Assembly (NCBI RefSeq): GCF_036245475.1
Contig: NZ_BTPM01000001.1
Location: 2,356,001-2,420,000 of the forward strand
Length of the DNA stretch: 64,000 bases
Direction: 5' to 3'
From: Vibrio sp. 10N
GTDB lineage: Bacteria > Pseudomonadota > Gammaproteobacteria > Enterobacterales > Vibrionaceae
Shown here piece after piece: positions 40,823-51,730 of the stretch (position 1 is the stretch's first letter; every line of letters starts with the position of its first letter). The position numbers were made by a program, and so were the translations under genes. A model generated the notes under the pieces. The model worked only from the letters and a program-made list of their open reading frames with translations, searched no databases and had not been told where the DNA came from.

Positions 40823-42853
40823 TTAACTATTTGCGATGAAGTGTTGTCTAAGTTTCTCTATTTCATCACGTTTTTCGGCAGCCAACTCAAATTCTAGGTT
40901 CTGGGCGTGTTGGTACATTTCCCCTTCAAGTTTCAGAATTTGCTTCTCAAGATCTTGTGAGGACAAGGCCACATAAGCTTGTGAAGGCTCGGCCACCTTG
41001 GAAAGGGGGACTTGTTTGCCTTTTTTCGGCTTACCGCTTTTCACTGCACCACCAATTTCCATGATGTCTTTGATGTTGCGTTTAAGTGCAGTAGGCACCA
41101 TGCCCATCTTCTCGTTGTAGGCATGTTGTTTTTCGCGGCGACGCGTGGTTTCATCGATAGCCTTTTGCATCGATTTAGTGATGGTGTCACCGTACAGAAT
41201 CGCTTTGCCTTTGATGTTTCGTGCAGCACGTCCAATGGTCTGAATCAAAGAGCGCTCCGAGCGAAGGAAACCTTCTTTGTCAGCATCAAGGATGGCCACC
41301 AACGAAACTTCTGGCATATCCAAACCCTCTCGAAGCAAGTTAATTCCCACCAGCACATCAAACTCACCTAAACGTAAATCACGAATGATCTCAGTACGCT
41401 CAACGGTGTCGATATCTGAGTGCAAGTAGCGCACCTTCACGCCATGCTCGTTAAGATATTCGGTCAAATCCTCCGCCATACGTTTCGTCAGCGTCGTCAC
41501 CAATACGCGCTCATCAATGGCCGCGCGAGCTTTGGCTTCAGAGAGCAAGTCATCCACCTGTGTGGCAACAGGACGCACTTCAATTTCCGGATCCAGAAGG
41601 CCGGTCGGACGCACTACTTGGTCGGCCACATCACCATTCGACTTCTCTAGTTCATAAGCGCTTGGGGTTGCCGAGACAAAGATGGTTTGCGGCGAAATCA
41701 TCTCAAACTCTTCAAACTTCATTGGACGGTTGTCCAATGCGGAAGGCAAGCGGAAACCAAACTCCACCAGCGTCTCTTTTCGAGAGCGGTCACCTTTATA
41801 CATCGCGCCTATTTGCGGCACGGTCACGTGTGATTCATCAATGATTAGCAGGCCATCAGGCGGCAAATAGTCGAACAGTGTCGGAGGCGGCTCGCCCTCC
41901 TTACGACCACTCAAGTAACGGGAGTAGTTCTCGATGCCTGAACAAAAGCCCAGCTCGTTCATCATCTCAATATCAAACTGCGTACGCTGCGAAATACGCT
42001 GCTCTTCAAGTAACTTGTTATTTTCTTTGAGATAAGTAGCACGGCTGGCGAGCTCTTTTTTGATTTCCTCAATCGCATCTAGAATACGTTCTCGTGGCGT
42101 GACGTAGTGAGTTTTCGGATAGATGGTATAGCGGGCGATATCGCGCTGAGTGATCACTCCCGTCAGTGGGTCGAAAAGACTGATGCAGTCAATCTCATCA
42201 TCAAACATTTCAAGGCGGACCGCCTCTTGATCAGATTCAGCAGGGAAGATATCAATCACTTCGCCGCGCACTCTAAATTGACCGCGCTCGAAGGCGACAT
42301 CATTACGTGAATATTGCAGTTCAGCTAATCGAAGCAAGATGTCACGCTGGTCAATCACCGCACCTCGAGTGACGTGCAACATCATTTTTAAATACGAGTC
42401 TGGATCACCCAAACCATAGATGGCAGAAACAGACGCAACAATAATGGCATCTTTTCTTTCTAACAGCGCTTTAGTGGCCGATAAACGCATTTGCTCAATG
42501 TGAGCATTCACTGACGCGTCTTTTTCGATAAACGTATCCGTGGTCGGCACGTACGCCTCTGGCTGGTAGTAATCGTAATAAGAGACAAAATACTCAACCG
42601 CATTATTGGGAAAAAATGCTTTCATCTCGCCATACAACTGCGCCGCCAACGTTTTGTTTGGCGCCAATAAAATTGCGGGTCTTTGTGCTTGGGCAATAAC
42701 GTTTGCCAACGTGAAGGTTTTACCCGATCCGGTTACCCCGAGCAATGTCTGGTGAGCGAGGCCTGAATCCAAACCATCGACTAACTGCGTAATCGCGGTG
42801 GGTTGATCTCCCGACGGTTGATAATCGGAAACCAATTCGAACTGTTTTGCCAT
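40823..42853 (-). CDS. uvrB: Excinuclease ABC subunit B
   Basis: A 676-residue DNA-damage-recognition helicase of nucleotide-excision repair. Visible features are Walker A GVTGSGKT, the beta-hairpin [17 protein letters not shown] that inserts into DNA, helicase motifs DESHV and RPTGLLDPE, and the C-terminal UVR domain ([19 protein letters not shown]) for UvrA/UvrC contact. It is a full-length core gene. The 487-base space upstream shows no clear LexA box. Confidence 0.97.
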   Translation of the reverse strand: MAKQFELVSDYQPSGDQPTAITQLVDGLDSGLAHQTLLGVTGSGKTFTLANVIAQAQRPAILLAPNKTLAAQLYGEMKAFFPNNAVEYFVSYYDYYQPEAYVPTTDTFIEKDASVNAHIEQMRLSATKALLERKDAIIVASVSAIYGLGDPDSYLKMMLHVTRGAVIDQRDILLRLAELQYSRNDVAFERGQFRVRGEVIDIFPAESDQEAVRLEMFDDEIDCISLFDPLTGVITQRDIARYTIYPKTHYVTPRERILDAIEEIKKELASRATYLKENNKLLEEQRISQRTQFDIEMMNELGFCSGIENYSRYLSGRKEGEPPPTLFDYLPPDGLLIIDESHVTVPQIGAMYKGDRSRKETLVEFGFRLPSALDNRPMKFEEFEMISPQTIFVSATPSAYELEKSNGDVADQVVRPTGLLDPEIEVRPVATQVDDLLSEAKARAAIDERVLVTTLTKRMAEDLTEYLNEHGVKVRYLHSDIDTVERTEIIRDLRLGEFDVLVGINLLREGLDMPEVSLVAILDADKEGFLRSERSLIQTIGRAARNIKGKAILYGDTITKSMQKAIDETTRRREKQHAYNEKMGMVPTALKRNIKDIMEIGGAVKSGKPKKGKQVPLSKVAEPSQAYVALSSQDLEKQILKLEGEMYQHAQNLEFELAAEKRDEIEKLRQHFIANS

Positions 42854-43340
42854 CTGTTTATGTTCCTTATCTGCAACCCTACTATTTGAGCGCTAGCGCC
42901 ACTAATTTGCAACCGAAAGCTCGCCTTTGTACGAGCAATTTGCTATTGTGTGCACCCTTGCAAAATCTTCTATTGCCTTCCGCTTATCAAACCATCCACG
43001 GCTTTTCCCCAATCAACCTTTCCAGCTCTGTTACTAATATTATTCTCACTTTTGACACATCAAGAAGCACAAATAAAGACCATCATTTAATCAATGCTTT
43101 AATTGACTTACCACTCAGTTATACACACCCTTAAAAATGAGTAATTACTCAATTCAACAATCTCTACCGTACAATTAACACATTTATCCACAAATTTGGT
43201 GGATAAGTAAAACAACCTTATGAGCGATAAGGCTCTCAGAAAAGTAAAGAAATTTTTGAAATTTTTTTTGCAGTAAATTTTCAAAAAAACCATTGACTCA
43301 TACATCTAGGGTAGCTAAGATTCGCCCCGCTTAAAGCAAT
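42854..43340. other. AT-rich gene-free region between uvrB and tRNA-Asn
   Basis: 487 bases without a credible gene. It holds the uvrB promoter region and the tRNA-Asn promoter (TTGACT at 43293-43298 and TAAGAT at 43316-43321, 17 bases apart). No SOS box (CTG-N10-CAG) was found near uvrB. A hairpin-like stretch (ATTTGGTGG...) near 43195 is not convincing. Confidence 0.45.
43293..43321 (+). promoter_or_regulatory. Promoter of tRNA-Asn
   Basis: TTGACT and TAAGAT separated by 17 bases, about 20 bases before the 5' end of the tRNA; a strong sigma70 match with a G+C-rich stretch following, as expected for stable-RNA promoters. Confidence 0.8.
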
Positions 43341-43416
43341 TCCCCCTTAGTTCAGTTGGTAGAACGGCGGACTGTTAATCCGTATGTCGCAGGTTCGAGT
43401 CCCGCAGGGGGAGCCA
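43341..43416 (+). tRNA. tRNA-Asn (anticodon GTT)
   Basis: 76 bases, beginning TCCCCCTTAG and ending with the encoded CCA (GGGGGAGCCA). The anticodon loop reads CTGTTAA with anticodon GTT. Acceptor arms TCCCCCT and AGGGGGA pair, and the T-arm is TTCGAGT. A terminator follows at 43426. Confidence 0.97.
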
Positions 43417-43425
43417 AATTCAGAA

Positions 43426-43451
43426 AAAGCCGTGTCATTAGACGCGGCTTT
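43426..43451 (+). terminator. Terminator after tRNA-Asn
   Basis: AAAGCCGTGTC pairs with GACGCGGCTTT around ATTA (one T-G). A close copy lies 119 bases further on. Confidence 0.8.
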
Positions 43452-43513
43452 CTCGTATCTGAGCGACAGAAATCCTTGCAGGATTTTATGCCGCAGAGCT
43501 CGCCGCCCGCATC

Positions 43514-43539
43514 CGAGTCCCGCAGGGGGAGCCAAATTC
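43514..43539 (+). repeat. Second copy of the tRNA-Asn 3' end (26-base direct repeat)
   Basis: CGAGTCCCGCAGGGGGAGCC... is an exact 26-base copy of 43396-43421, covering the T-loop end, acceptor strand, CCA and following AAATTC. The first half of the tRNA is absent here. A near-copy of the terminator follows (43545-43572). This looks like a remnant tRNA or an att-like duplication. Confidence 0.85.
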
Positions 43540-43544
43540 TAGAG

Positions 43545-43572
43545 AAAGCCGTGTCGTAAGACGCGGCTTTTT
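43545..43572 (+). terminator. Terminator copy after the tRNA-Asn 3' remnant
   Basis: AAAGCCGTGTC-GTAA-GACGCGGCTTTTT, near-identical to the tRNA-Asn terminator at 43426-43451. Confidence 0.8.
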
Positions 43573-43774
43573 CGTATCTGCGTCTCACAAATTTTTTTCC
43601 ATTAATACTCTTCTTGCCTACTCACGCGCCCTCTAATCTGTACGGCTTTTTTTTGTTTTTAGCCCGAATGCCTATACTTTTCGTACAAACGAGCAAAACC
43701 ATAGATTTCACAGGTTGTTATTCACCGCTCAAAACTGGATAATATCGGGATCGGAGCTCTTTACACTTTTTATT

Positions 43775-44356
43775 ATGACCGAATATCTTTTGTTGTTGGT
43801 GGGCACAGTACTCGTCAACAATTTCGTACTGGTAAAATTCCTTGGGTTATGTCCATTCATGGGCGTATCTAAAAAACTCGAGACAGCCATCGGCATGGGT
43901 CTTGCGACAACATTCGTACTGACTTTGGCCTCGGTGTGCGCCTACCTTGTTGAAACCTACGTCCTAGTACCGTTGGGCATCCAATACCTGCGAACGATGA
44001 GTTTCATTCTCGTCATTGCAGTGGTGGTTCAGTTCACCGAAATGGTGGTGCACAAAACCAGCCCTACCTTGTACAGACTGTTAGGTATCTTCTTACCATT
44101 GATCACGACCAACTGTGCCGTGCTTGGTGTAGCGCTGCTTAATATCAATGAAAACCACAACTTCATAGAATCGATCATCTACGGATTCGGTGCAGCGGTT
44201 GGTTTCTCTCTGGTATTAATCTTATTCGCTTCCATGCGTGAGCGCATTGCCGCTGCTGATGTACCAGCACCATTTAAAGGTGCCTCTATCGCAATGATTA
44301 CCGCAGGACTGATGTCTCTGGCATTCATGGGCTTTACAGGGTTGGTGAAACTATAA
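43775..44356 (+). CDS. rsxA: Electron transport complex subunit RsxA
   Basis: A 193-residue inner-membrane protein with six helices of the Rnf/Rsx complex, a sodium- or proton-linked ferredoxin/NADH oxidoreductase that also keeps SoxR reduced. The start [20 protein letters not shown] and [11 protein letters not shown] are family marks. ATG 43775 is used because it gives the 193-residue family length; a longer frame to 43715 is not typical. TATACT at 43673-43678 may be the operon's -10 element. The gene overlaps rsxB by 1 base. Confidence 0.94.
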   Translation: MTEYLLLLVGTVLVNNFVLVKFLGLCPFMGVSKKLETAIGMGLATTFVLTLASVCAYLVETYVLVPLGIQYLRTMSFILVIAVVVQFTEMVVHKTSPTLYRLLGIFLPLITTNCAVLGVALLNINENHNFIESIIYGFGAAVGFSLVLILFASMRERIAAADVPAPFKGASIAMITAGLMSLAFMGFTGLVKL

Positions 44357-44937
44357 TGAGTACCATCCTTATTGCCATCGTTGCTGTCGTTATCCTGGCT
44401 GGCCTGTTTGGTGCTGTGCTGGGGTTTGCATCCATCAAATTCAAAGTCGAGGCCGATCCGATTGTCGACCAAATCGACAGTATCCTGCCACAAACTCAAT
44501 GTGGTCAATGTGGTTACCCAGGTTGTCGCCCATACGCTGAAGCGATAGCTAACGGTGATGCCATAAACAAATGTCCTCCCGGAGGTCAGCCGACAATCGA
44601 AAAATTGGCCGATCTGATGGGAGTCGAAGTTGAAGATTCTGCTCACGACGCTGAGAAATCAATAAAGAAAGTCGCTTTTATTCACGAAGACATGTGTATT
44701 GGCTGCACTAAGTGCATTCAAGCCTGTCCAGTAGATGCCATTGTCGGTGGCACGAAAGCGCTGCACACAGTTATCAAGGATGAGTGTACGGGTTGTGATT
44801 TGTGTGTCGCCCCGTGTCCAACCGACTGTATTGAAATGATCCCGGTAGAAACCACTGCGGATACATGGAAATGGCAAATGGATGCTATCCCTGTCGTCAA
44901 CATTACCGAACCAACGACAGAACTAAACGGTAAGTAG
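44356..44937 (+). CDS. rsxB: Electron transport complex subunit RsxB
   Basis: A 193-residue iron-sulfur protein with an N-terminal membrane anchor. A [4Fe-4S] site CGQCGYPGC (about 49-57) precedes two ferredoxin motifs, [12 protein letters not shown] and [12 protein letters not shown]. It lies between rsxA and rsxC. Confidence 0.95.
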   Translation: MSTILIAIVAVVILAGLFGAVLGFASIKFKVEADPIVDQIDSILPQTQCGQCGYPGCRPYAEAIANGDAINKCPPGGQPTIEKLADLMGVEVEDSAHDAEKSIKKVAFIHEDMCIGCTKCIQACPVDAIVGGTKALHTVIKDECTGCDLCVAPCPTDCIEMIPVETTADTWKWQMDAIPVVNITEPTTELNGK

Positions 44938-44945
44938 GGAGCATT

Positions 44946-47573
44946 ATGTTATCACTCATCGAACAAATTAAATCAGGCTCCCTTTGGGACTTCCCTGGCG
45001 GCGTACACCCGCAAGAAAACAAGACGCAATCTAACCGCAATGAGATTGTGCGCGCTTCTGTACCGAACGAACTCGTTATTCCTCTAAAACAGCACATTGG
45101 TAAGCCAGGCGACCTATTGGTTAATGTTGGCGATAAAGTACTTAAAGGTCAGGCACTGAGCCAAGTCAACGCGGCCTTTATGTTGCCTGTCCATGCGCCA
45201 ACGTCTGGTACTGTCAAAGCGATTGAACCTCGCACTATTGCTCACCCTTCGGGGTTAAGCGATCTATGTATCGTGATTGAAGCCGATGGCGAAGACACCT
45301 GGACTGAGCTTTCTCCTGCCGAAGACTACCGCGCACTTGAGCCAGACGCGTTGATTGAGACCATTCGTCTTGCCGGTATCTCTGGTATGGGCGGCGCAGG
45401 CTTTCCAACCGCGAAGAAAATCCAATCTGGTCTTCAGCGCACTGAAATCTTGATCCTTAACGCTGCTGAGTGTGAGCCCTACATCACGGCTGACGATCGT
45501 TTAATGCAAGACTGCGCGGATGAAGTCATTGAAGGCATCAACATCCTCAAGCACATGCTGAAGCCAAAGCTGACCATCATCGGTATTGAAGATAACAAGC
45601 CAGAAGCGATTAAAGCATTAGAGAAAGCCGCAGCGAACGAAGACATTGTGATCCGCGTGATCCCAACTAAATACCCTTCTGGTGGTGAAAAGCAGCTCAT
45701 CAAGATCTTAACCAATCTTGAAGTACCTGTCGGGGGCATTCCTGCTGATATTGGTCTCATGGTACAAAACATTGGGTCAGCGTATGCCATTAAGCGTGCC
45801 GTGTGTCAGGGTGAGCCACTTATTGAACGTGTTGTGACGCTAACGGGTAAAACTTTCAAGCAGCCACGCAACGTTTGGACTCGTATCGGTACCCCAGTAC
45901 AAGCGCTACTGGATGAGTTTGGTTACAAGGCTGATAAAAAGTCACAGCGTCTTATCATGGGCGGTCCGATGATGGGCTTTACCCTTCCGCATGCCAACGT
46001 GCCTATTACCAAAACTGCAAACTGCATTTTGGCTCCAACGTTCCGCGAAATTGACCCGCGCTCCCATGAGATCGCCTGTATACGTTGTAGCCAATGTGCC
46101 GAAGCCTGCCCTGCATCGTTGCTTCCACAGCAGTTGCAGTGGTATGCAAAGTCGCAAGAGTACGACAAGTGCGAAGAGCTGAACCTTAAAGACTGTATCG
46201 AATGTGGTGCGTGTGCATTTGTTTGTCCAAGCGAAATCCCGCTGGTTCAATACTATCGTCAAGCTAAAGCCGAAATCCGCACTCGTAAGCAAGATGCCGA
46301 CGCAGCTGAACGCGCCAAAGTCCGCTTTGAAGAGAAAAAAGCGCGCATGGAGCGTGACAAAGCGGAACGTGAGAATCGATTCAAGAAAGCCGCTGATGAT
46401 CGCCGCAAACAGATGAGTAAGTCTGGTGGCGACGACGCTATCGCTGCTGCTATCGAACGCGTCAAAGCGCAAAAAGCCAAAGCTGAAACCAGCAACGAGG
46501 TAAAACCAGCGGTCGCCGCTGCAATTGCCCGCGCTAAAGCCAAACAAGCGGAAGCCGCTAAACAAGGTCAAGCAGAACCCGACAATTCAGAAATGGCTAA
46601 ACTGCGCGAAGAGCGTAAGCGTCAAGCCAGAGAGCGTAAAGCTGAGAAAGCTGTAGCGCCAGAAGACTCGACTGCTGAAACCAGCGCAGATGTCGATCCG
46701 AAGAAAGCCGCGATTGCCGCAGCCTTAGCTCGTGCGAAAGCGAAGAAAGTCGCACAGCAGCAAGATGTGCCTGCTGATTCAGGTAGCCAAGAAGCGAAAA
46801 AAGACGCCGTCGCTGCTGCGATTGCCCGTGCAAAAGCTCGCAAGCAAACAGCTCAAGCGGCACCAACAGAGGCAGAGCAAGAAACGGTCGCCTCTGAAGA
46901 CCCGAAAAAAGCAGCCGTTGCCGCTGCAATTGCTCGTGCCAAAGCTCGTAAGCAAACGGCTCAAGCTGAGCCAAAAGAAGCGAACAGCGACACGCAAGCT
47001 ACTGAGTCTGAAGACCCGAAAAAAGCTGCGGTTGCCGCCGCTATAGCCCGTGCTAAAGCTCGCAAACAAGCGGCTCAAGCCGAGCCTGAAGAAGTGAACA
47101 GCGACACACCGTCTGCTGAGTCTGATGACCCGAAAAAAGCTGCCGTTGCCGCCGCTATTGCTCGTGCCAAAGCTCGCAAACAAGCGGCTCAAGCTGAGCC
47201 AGAAGAAGCGAACAGCGACACGCCAACTGCTGAGTCTGACGACCCGAAAAAAGCTGCGGTCGCCGCCGCTATCGCCCGTGCTAAAGCTCGCAAACATGCG
47301 GCTCAAGCCGAGCCAGCTGAAACGGTAAGCGAAACTCCCGCTGCTGATACAGAAGATCCTAAGAAAGCAGCCGTTGCCGCCGCGATTGCTCGTGCCAAAG
47401 CTCGCAAGCAAGCCGCTAGCGCAGAAACCGTGGACGCTGAACAACCTAAAGAAATGGTGCCAGAGACAACCACTTCGGAATCCGACGATCCGAAAAAGGC
47501 GGCCGTTGCTGCCGCCATTGCTCGAGCAAAAGCCAGAAAACGCCAACAAGAACAAGATAAGGAGAACAACTAG
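44946..47573 (+). CDS. rsxC: Electron transport complex subunit RsxC with long C-terminal repeat tail
   Basis: An 875-residue subunit. Residues 1 to about 430 form the conserved NADH/FMN-binding part, with SLBB-like region and two [4Fe-4S] motifs ([12 protein letters not shown] and [12 protein letters not shown], about 378-425). From about 440 the chain becomes Lys/Ala/Glu-rich, and residues about 500-875 consist of repeats of the form [17 protein letters not shown], the last ones spaced by 38 residues (114 bases). E. coli RsxC also has an Ala-rich tail, and length variation between species is common. Its function is unknown. Confidence 0.93.
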   Translation: MLSLIEQIKSGSLWDFPGGVHPQENKTQSNRNEIVRASVPNELVIPLKQHIGKPGDLLVNVGDKVLKGQALSQVNAAFMLPVHAPTSGTVKAIEPRTIAHPSGLSDLCIVIEADGEDTWTELSPAEDYRALEPDALIETIRLAGISGMGGAGFPTAKKIQSGLQRTEILILNAAECEPYITADDRLMQDCADEVIEGINILKHMLKPKLTIIGIEDNKPEAIKALEKAAANEDIVIRVIPTKYPSGGEKQLIKILTNLEVPVGGIPADIGLMVQNIGSAYAIKRAVCQGEPLIERVVTLTGKTFKQPRNVWTRIGTPVQALLDEFGYKADKKSQRLIMGGPMMGFTLPHANVPITKTANCILAPTFREIDPRSHEIACIRCSQCAEACPASLLPQQLQWYAKSQEYDKCEELNLKDCIECGACAFVCPSEIPLVQYYRQAKAEIRTRKQDADAAERAKVRFEEKKARMERDKAERENRFKKAADDRRKQMSKSGGDDAIAAAIERVKAQKAKAETSNEVKPAVAAAIARAKAKQAEAAKQGQAEPDNSEMAKLREERKRQARERKAEKAVAPEDSTAETSADVDPKKAAIAAALARAKAKKVAQQQDVPADSGSQEAKKDAVAAAIARAKARKQTAQAAPTEAEQETVASEDPKKAAVAAAIARAKARKQTAQAEPKEANSDTQATESEDPKKAAVAAAIARAKARKQAAQAEPEEVNSDTPSAESDDPKKAAVAAAIARAKARKQAAQAEPEEANSDTPTAESDDPKKAAVAAAIARAKARKHAAQAEPAETVSETPAADTEDPKKAAVAAAIARAKARKQAASAETVDAEQPKEMVPETTTSESDDPKKAAVAAAIARAKARKRQQEQDKENN
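46890..47550 (+). repeat. 114-base tandem repeats in the 3' part of rsxC
   Basis: GACCCGAAAAAAGC occurs at 47127 and 47241, exactly 114 bases apart, with near-identical sequence between. The encoded units have the core [17 protein letters not shown] and variable spacers such as [18 protein letters not shown]. About six well-conserved units plus four degenerate ones upstream can be counted. Confidence 0.85.
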
Positions 47574-48619
47574 TGTCGTTCTTTATTGCTAGCTCTCCAC
47601 ACGCTCATAGCCGCAAGCGCACACCAGATATTATGAAAGGCGTGGCGCTGTGTGCTCTGCCAGGCCTTGTCGCTCAAACCTATTTCTTTGGTTGGGGCAC
47701 TATTATCCAACTGGCGCTAGCTATTATTGTCGGATTGGGACTTGAAGCTGCGGTCATGCTGCTTCGTAAACGCTCCCCTGCGATGGCACTTCGCGATTAC
47801 AGTGCTTTGGTTACCGCGTGGCTTCTTGCTATTGCAATCCCACCACTGTCTCCATGGTGGGTAGTCGTGATTGGTCTACTATTCGCTATCGTCATCGCTA
47901 AACACCTCTATGGAGGGTTGGGTCAAAACCCATTTAACCCTGCGATGGTCGCTTATGTGGTATTGCTTATCTCTTTTCCTGTAGAGATGACAAGCTGGAT
48001 CACACCCATCTCAATTTCGAATGAACCAGTTAGCTTTGCTGATGCCTTCTCGCTGATTTTTGGTGGCTTTGATATGGATGGCTACTCACTACAGCAAATC
48101 CGAACCGGCATTGATGGCATCACCATGGCGACGCCACTTGATGCTTTCAAAACGGGTATTAGCAACGGCAATACCGTTGGTGAAGTGCTAGACCAGCCAA
48201 TCTTTGGTGGCTTGGCCGGTATTGGCTGGGAGTGGGTTAACCTGGCTTACCTAGTGGGCGGTTTGGCTCTGCTTAAACTGCGTATAATCCAATGGCATAT
48301 CCCCGTTGCAATGTTAGTTTCACTGACTATTGTCAGCGGCTTCTTTGCAATGATTTGGCCTGGCGAAACAGGCTCGCCACTACTGCATTTGTTGTCGGGT
48401 GCGACTATGCTCGGTGCATTCTTTATTGCCACCGACCCTGTTTCAGCATCAACCACAGTGAAAGGCCGTTTGATTTTTGGTGCTTTCATTGGCGTGATGG
48501 TGTTTATCATCCGTACTTGGGGCGGTTTCCCAGATGGCGTTGCCTTTGGCGTTCTGCTTGCCAACATGTGCGTACCGCTGATCGATTACTACACCAAACC
48601 AAGAACTTACGGGCACTGA
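47573..48619 (+). CDS. rsxD: Electron transport complex subunit RsxD
   Basis: A 348-residue membrane subunit of the complex, carrying covalent FMN on Thr in the SGAT motif ([12 protein letters not shown], about 275-286). It starts with GTG directly on the rsxC stop (TAGTG), preceded by AAGGAG. About ten hydrophobic helices. Confidence 0.94.
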   Translation: MSFFIASSPHAHSRKRTPDIMKGVALCALPGLVAQTYFFGWGTIIQLALAIIVGLGLEAAVMLLRKRSPAMALRDYSALVTAWLLAIAIPPLSPWWVVVIGLLFAIVIAKHLYGGLGQNPFNPAMVAYVVLLISFPVEMTSWITPISISNEPVSFADAFSLIFGGFDMDGYSLQQIRTGIDGITMATPLDAFKTGISNGNTVGEVLDQPIFGGLAGIGWEWVNLAYLVGGLALLKLRIIQWHIPVAMLVSLTIVSGFFAMIWPGETGSPLLHLLSGATMLGAFFIATDPVSASTTVKGRLIFGAFIGVMVFIIRTWGGFPDGVAFGVLLANMCVPLIDYYTKPRTYGH

Positions 48620-48623
48620 TATC

Positions 48624-49253
48624 ATGTTGAATGCAATTAGAAAAAACGGCTTAACACTGGCTATCTTTGCTTGTGCATCAACTGGTGTCGTTGCCATTAC
48701 CCAGTATCTGACTAAAGATCAGATTTTGCGCCAAGAACGCGCACAGCTTCAAGCGACTCTAAATGAGGTCATCCCTCATGAGCTGCATGACAATGAGCTG
48801 TATGCCGCTTGCACCTTGGTCAGCGATCCGGCCCTTGGTACCACTGCAGCGCAGCCAGCTTACATTGCGACCATCAACAATGAACCAAAAGCACTGGCGA
48901 TTGAAACCATTGCTCCTGATGGTTACAGCGGTGCCATCAAGCTCATCATCGGTGTTGATGTCGATGGCACTATCTTAGGTACACGCGTATTAGCGCACCA
49001 AGAAACTCCGGGACTGGGCGATAAAATCGACCTTAGAATCACCGATTGGATTTTGGGTTTCTCTGGTAAGCAAGTGACCGAAGACAACCTGGGTGAGTGG
49101 GCAGTCCGCAAAGACGGCGGTCAGTTCGACTCGTTCACTGGCGCGACCATCACGCCAAGAGCAGTGGTGAAAGCCGTCAAAAATACAGTGGAATACGTGA
49201 ACAACAATCGCGATTCCATTTTAAACCAGCCACGTAACTGTGGAGGTGAGTAA
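48624..49253 (+). CDS. rsxG: Electron transport complex subunit RsxG
   Basis: A 209-residue protein with one N-terminal membrane anchor and a periplasmic FMN domain; the flavin is linked to the Thr of SGAT in [13 protein letters not shown] (about 170-180, S/T-G-A-T). It overlaps rsxE by 1 base. Confidence 0.94.
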   Translation: MLNAIRKNGLTLAIFACASTGVVAITQYLTKDQILRQERAQLQATLNEVIPHELHDNELYAACTLVSDPALGTTAAQPAYIATINNEPKALAIETIAPDGYSGAIKLIIGVDVDGTILGTRVLAHQETPGLGDKIDLRITDWILGFSGKQVTEDNLGEWAVRKDGGQFDSFTGATITPRAVVKAVKNTVEYVNNNRDSILNQPRNCGGE

Positions 49254-49942
49254 TGACAACCTCAAAAGAACTCTTTAAAAATGGCATGTGGGACAACAAC
49301 CCAGCTTTAGTACAGCTGCTTGGTCTGTGTCCTCTGCTTGCGGTTTCATCCACTGTAACCAATGCATTAGGTTTAGGACTGGCGACGCTATTGGTACTGG
49401 TTGGCTCAAACGTCACTGTCTCTTTGGTTCGAGATTATGTGCCAAAAGAAGTGCGTATCCCTGTGTTCGTAATGATCATTGCAGCGCTGGTAACGTGTGT
49501 TCAGCTACTGATGAACGCCTACGCCTATGGCCTTTACTTGTCATTGGGTATTTTTATCCCGCTTATCGTGACCAACTGCATCATCATCGGCCGTGCAGAA
49601 GCGTTCGCCTCTAAAAATGCGGTTGGCCCTGCTGCTCTCGATGGATTATGGATGGGCATGGGTATGACCTCTGCACTTGTCGTGCTTGGCGCGATGCGTG
49701 AGCTAATTGGTAACGGCACCCTGTTTGATGGTGCCGACCTGCTCCTAGGTGACTGGGCGGCAGCCCTTCGCATTGAAGTGTTCCAATTTGATAGTCAGTT
49801 CTTGTTGGCCTTGTTGCCACCAGGCGCGTTTATCGGTGTCGGCTTCTTGATTGCTCTTAAGAACGTCATTGATAAGCAAATCGAGCAGCGTCAACCAAAA
49901 CAAGAAAAACCAGAGATTGAACGCGCTCGCGTTACTAACTAA
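49253..49942 (+). CDS. rsxE: Electron transport complex subunit RsxE
   Basis: A 229-residue membrane subunit related to RsxA, with [19 protein letters not shown] and the family's C-terminal segment. The last gene of rsxABCDGE. Confidence 0.94.
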   Translation: MTTSKELFKNGMWDNNPALVQLLGLCPLLAVSSTVTNALGLGLATLLVLVGSNVTVSLVRDYVPKEVRIPVFVMIIAALVTCVQLLMNAYAYGLYLSLGIFIPLIVTNCIIIGRAEAFASKNAVGPAALDGLWMGMGMTSALVVLGAMRELIGNGTLFDGADLLLGDWAAALRIEVFQFDSQFLLALLPPGAFIGVGFLIALKNVIDKQIEQRQPKQEKPEIERARVTN

Positions 49943-49949
49943 AGCTTTT

Positions 49950-49976
49950 CATGCCCGAGATTTTCGGGCATTTTTA
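49950..49976 (+). terminator. Terminator of the rsx operon
   Basis: ATGCCCGA and TCGGGCAT around GATTT, followed by TTTT. Confidence 0.85.
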
Positions 49977-50041
49977 TAATAAAAACACACTGGGTACTCA
50001 AACATTGAGTACAAGCAATCAGCGGAAGAATTAGTCAGCAA

Positions 50042-50683
50042 ATGAACAACACCAAAAGAAAAGAGATTTTAGAGCGGCTTCGCGAAAACAACCCCAAACC
50101 AGAGACTGAGCTGAACTGGAGCTCGCCTTTCGAACTGCTGATCGCGGTTCTACTTTCGGCGCAAGCAACCGATGTCAGTGTTAACAAAGCCACTGACAAA
50201 CTCTATCCGGTTGCGAATACACCAGAAGCCATGCTGGCGCTTGGTGTTGATGGCGTCAAAGAGTACATCAAGACCATTGGTCTGTTTAACTCCAAAGCCG
50301 AGAACGTCATCAAGACCTGTAAGATCCTGATCGAAAAACACGGCAGCGAAGTCCCGGAAAACCGTGAAGCGTTAGAAGCGCTACCTGGCGTAGGACGTAA
50401 AACCGCCAACGTGGTACTCAACACCGCCTTCGGCTGGCCAACCATCGCCGTAGACACCCATATCTACCGCGTCTCAAACCGCACTAAATTCGCGATGGGC
50501 AAAACCGTCGACGATGTGGAAGAGAAACTACTCAAAGTCGTTCCAAAAGAATTTAAGCTTGATGTGCATCACTGGTTGATCCTTCACGGACGCTATACCT
50601 GTGTCGCCCGTAAACCGCGCTGCGGCAGCTGCATCATCGAGGACCTCTGCGAATTCAAAGAAAAAGTCTATCCAGACAATTAA
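50042..50683 (+). CDS. nth: Endonuclease III
   Basis: A 213-residue DNA glycosylase/AP lyase for oxidised pyrimidines. The helix-hairpin-helix [12 protein letters not shown] contains the catalytic Lys (about 120), with the Asp of VDTHIYRV about 18 residues later, and the [4Fe-4S] cysteines follow the C-X6-C-X2-C-X5-C pattern near the C-terminus ([17 protein letters not shown]). It follows rsxE as in E. coli. Confidence 0.96.
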   Translation: MNNTKRKEILERLRENNPKPETELNWSSPFELLIAVLLSAQATDVSVNKATDKLYPVANTPEAMLALGVDGVKEYIKTIGLFNSKAENVIKTCKILIEKHGSEVPENREALEALPGVGRKTANVVLNTAFGWPTIAVDTHIYRVSNRTKFAMGKTVDDVEEKLLKVVPKEFKLDVHHWLILHGRYTCVARKPRCGSCIIEDLCEFKEKVYPDN

Positions 50684-50700
50684 TATTAAGGAGCAATGTT

Positions 50701-51117
50701 ATGTCTAACGGCCGTATCCTTCACACTATGCTACGTGTAGGTGACCTAGATAAATCTATCTCGTTCTACACCGACGTCATTGGTATGAATTTGCTGCGCA
50801 AAAATGAAAACACCGAATACAAATACACCCTAGCCTTCCTAGGCTTTGGTGATGAGTCTGAAGGTGCAGTGATAGAGCTAACTTACAACTGGGGCGTCAC
50901 CGAATACGATCTAGGTAGCGCCTATGGCCACATCGCCATCGGCGTAGACGACATCTACACCACATGCGACGCCATCAAAGCGGCAGGCGGCAACGTCACT
51001 CGCGAACCGGGCCCTGTTAAAGGCGGCACCACTCAGATCGCCTTCGTCAAAGACCCCGACGGCTACATGATAGAGTTGATTCAGAACAAGCAAGCGAGTG
51101 CTGGCCTTGAAGGTTAA
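50701..51117 (+). CDS. gloA: Lactoylglutathione lyase (glyoxalase I)
   Basis: A 138-residue Ni-type glyoxalase I converting the methylglyoxal-glutathione hemithioacetal to S-lactoylglutathione. The metal ligands are in LHTMLRV (His), VIELTYN (Glu), GHIAIGV (His) and YMIELIQ (Glu). It lies 17 bases after nth, with AGGAG upstream. Confidence 0.94.
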   Translation: MSNGRILHTMLRVGDLDKSISFYTDVIGMNLLRKNENTEYKYTLAFLGFGDESEGAVIELTYNWGVTEYDLGSAYGHIAIGVDDIYTTCDAIKAAGGNVTREPGPVKGGTTQIAFVKDPDGYMIELIQNKQASAGLEG

Positions 51118-51144
51118 GCGCTGATTCAGCCAAGCTAAAATAAG

Positions 51145-51175
51145 AAAGCCAGTGGACATTAACCACTGGCTTTTT
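51145..51175 (+). terminator. Terminator after gloA
   Basis: AAAGCCAGTGG and CCACTGGCTTT around ACATTAA, followed by TTT. Confidence 0.87.
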
Positions 51176-51327
51176 ACTACCTATCCAAGTTCCAAAACTA
51201 TAAACCTGCCTCAATTATCCCAACAAAAAAGAACGTTCTCACCCTAAACACCATAGCCTATTGCCATGCTGACAAACGCAACGTAGGGGGAGCGAGAGAG
51301 GGGGCATTGATCGCCTGTACTCAAATA

Positions 51328-51600
51328 TTACCGCCCAACTCCCGAAGTTCTGCCCCCTAGCCCTCTGACCCAAGAAACCACAAACACCAGTACCAAAGAA
51401 AAAACTAACGAACAAAACAAAACCAAATACATTTCCAGATCAGCAAGCTCTTCACCGTTTCTCGTCCCAAAATACTCAGCCAAGGCAATCGCTTGATTCT
51501 CAGATACTCTTGGAAAAACATATGGGTATCTCAACCACATGAATGAGAGGACTAACGTAAGAAACGATGCTACCAATAGTTTATAAAGAACCGATTTCAT
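51328..51600 (-). CDS. Small membrane protein, possible immunity protein
   Basis: A 90-residue protein with two hydrophobic helices, at about residues 6-24 and 57-79, and a charged loop of about 30 residues between them. I do not recognise a family. It starts 7 bases after the stop of a short frame that looks like the start of a Tlde1-type toxin (51608-51730), so it could be the immunity gene of a lost or truncated toxin. The ribosome-binding site is weak (AAGGTAG). The patch lies between the conserved gloA and motY genes and is probably accessory. Confidence 0.5.
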   Translation of the reverse strand: MKSVLYKLLVASFLTLVLSFMWLRYPYVFPRVSENQAIALAEYFGTRNGEELADLEMYLVLFCSLVFSLVLVFVVSWVRGLGGRTSGVGR

Positions 51601-51607
51601 TTAACGA

Positions 51608-51730
51608 CTACCTTGCCATAAGCTTCTTATTTTTGTCACTGCCAGAACCTGAGAACGCGGGGTAGGATGCTGAACCGGTGGTTAATGCGCTCAACGGTTT
51701 TCCATTTAATACAAATGTAAATTCGAGCAT
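51608..51730 (-). pseudogene. Possible 5' remnant of a Tlde1/DUF2778-type toxin gene
   Basis: A 40-codon frame starting MLEFTFVLNGKPLSALTTG and including PAFSGSGSDKNKK. A short start, LNGK, and FSG-x-G with a following Asn are typical of the first part of Tlde1 (DUF2778) L,D-transpeptidase-like toxins, where GPIP-x-G-x-Y would follow. The frame ends with a stop before that motif. AAGAGAAG precedes the ATG. A longer frame to 51820 adds no family-like residues. The identification is from a short match and is tentative. Confidence 0.4.

Noticed and set aside
43347..43588. Open frames over the tRNA-Asn and its partial copy
   Set aside because: They read through the tRNA and the terminators and arise from the repeated sequence.
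46779..47555. A 258-codon open frame on the minus strand inside rsxC
   Set aside because: It is the antisense of the Ala/Lys repeats; no family signature and no ribosome-binding site.
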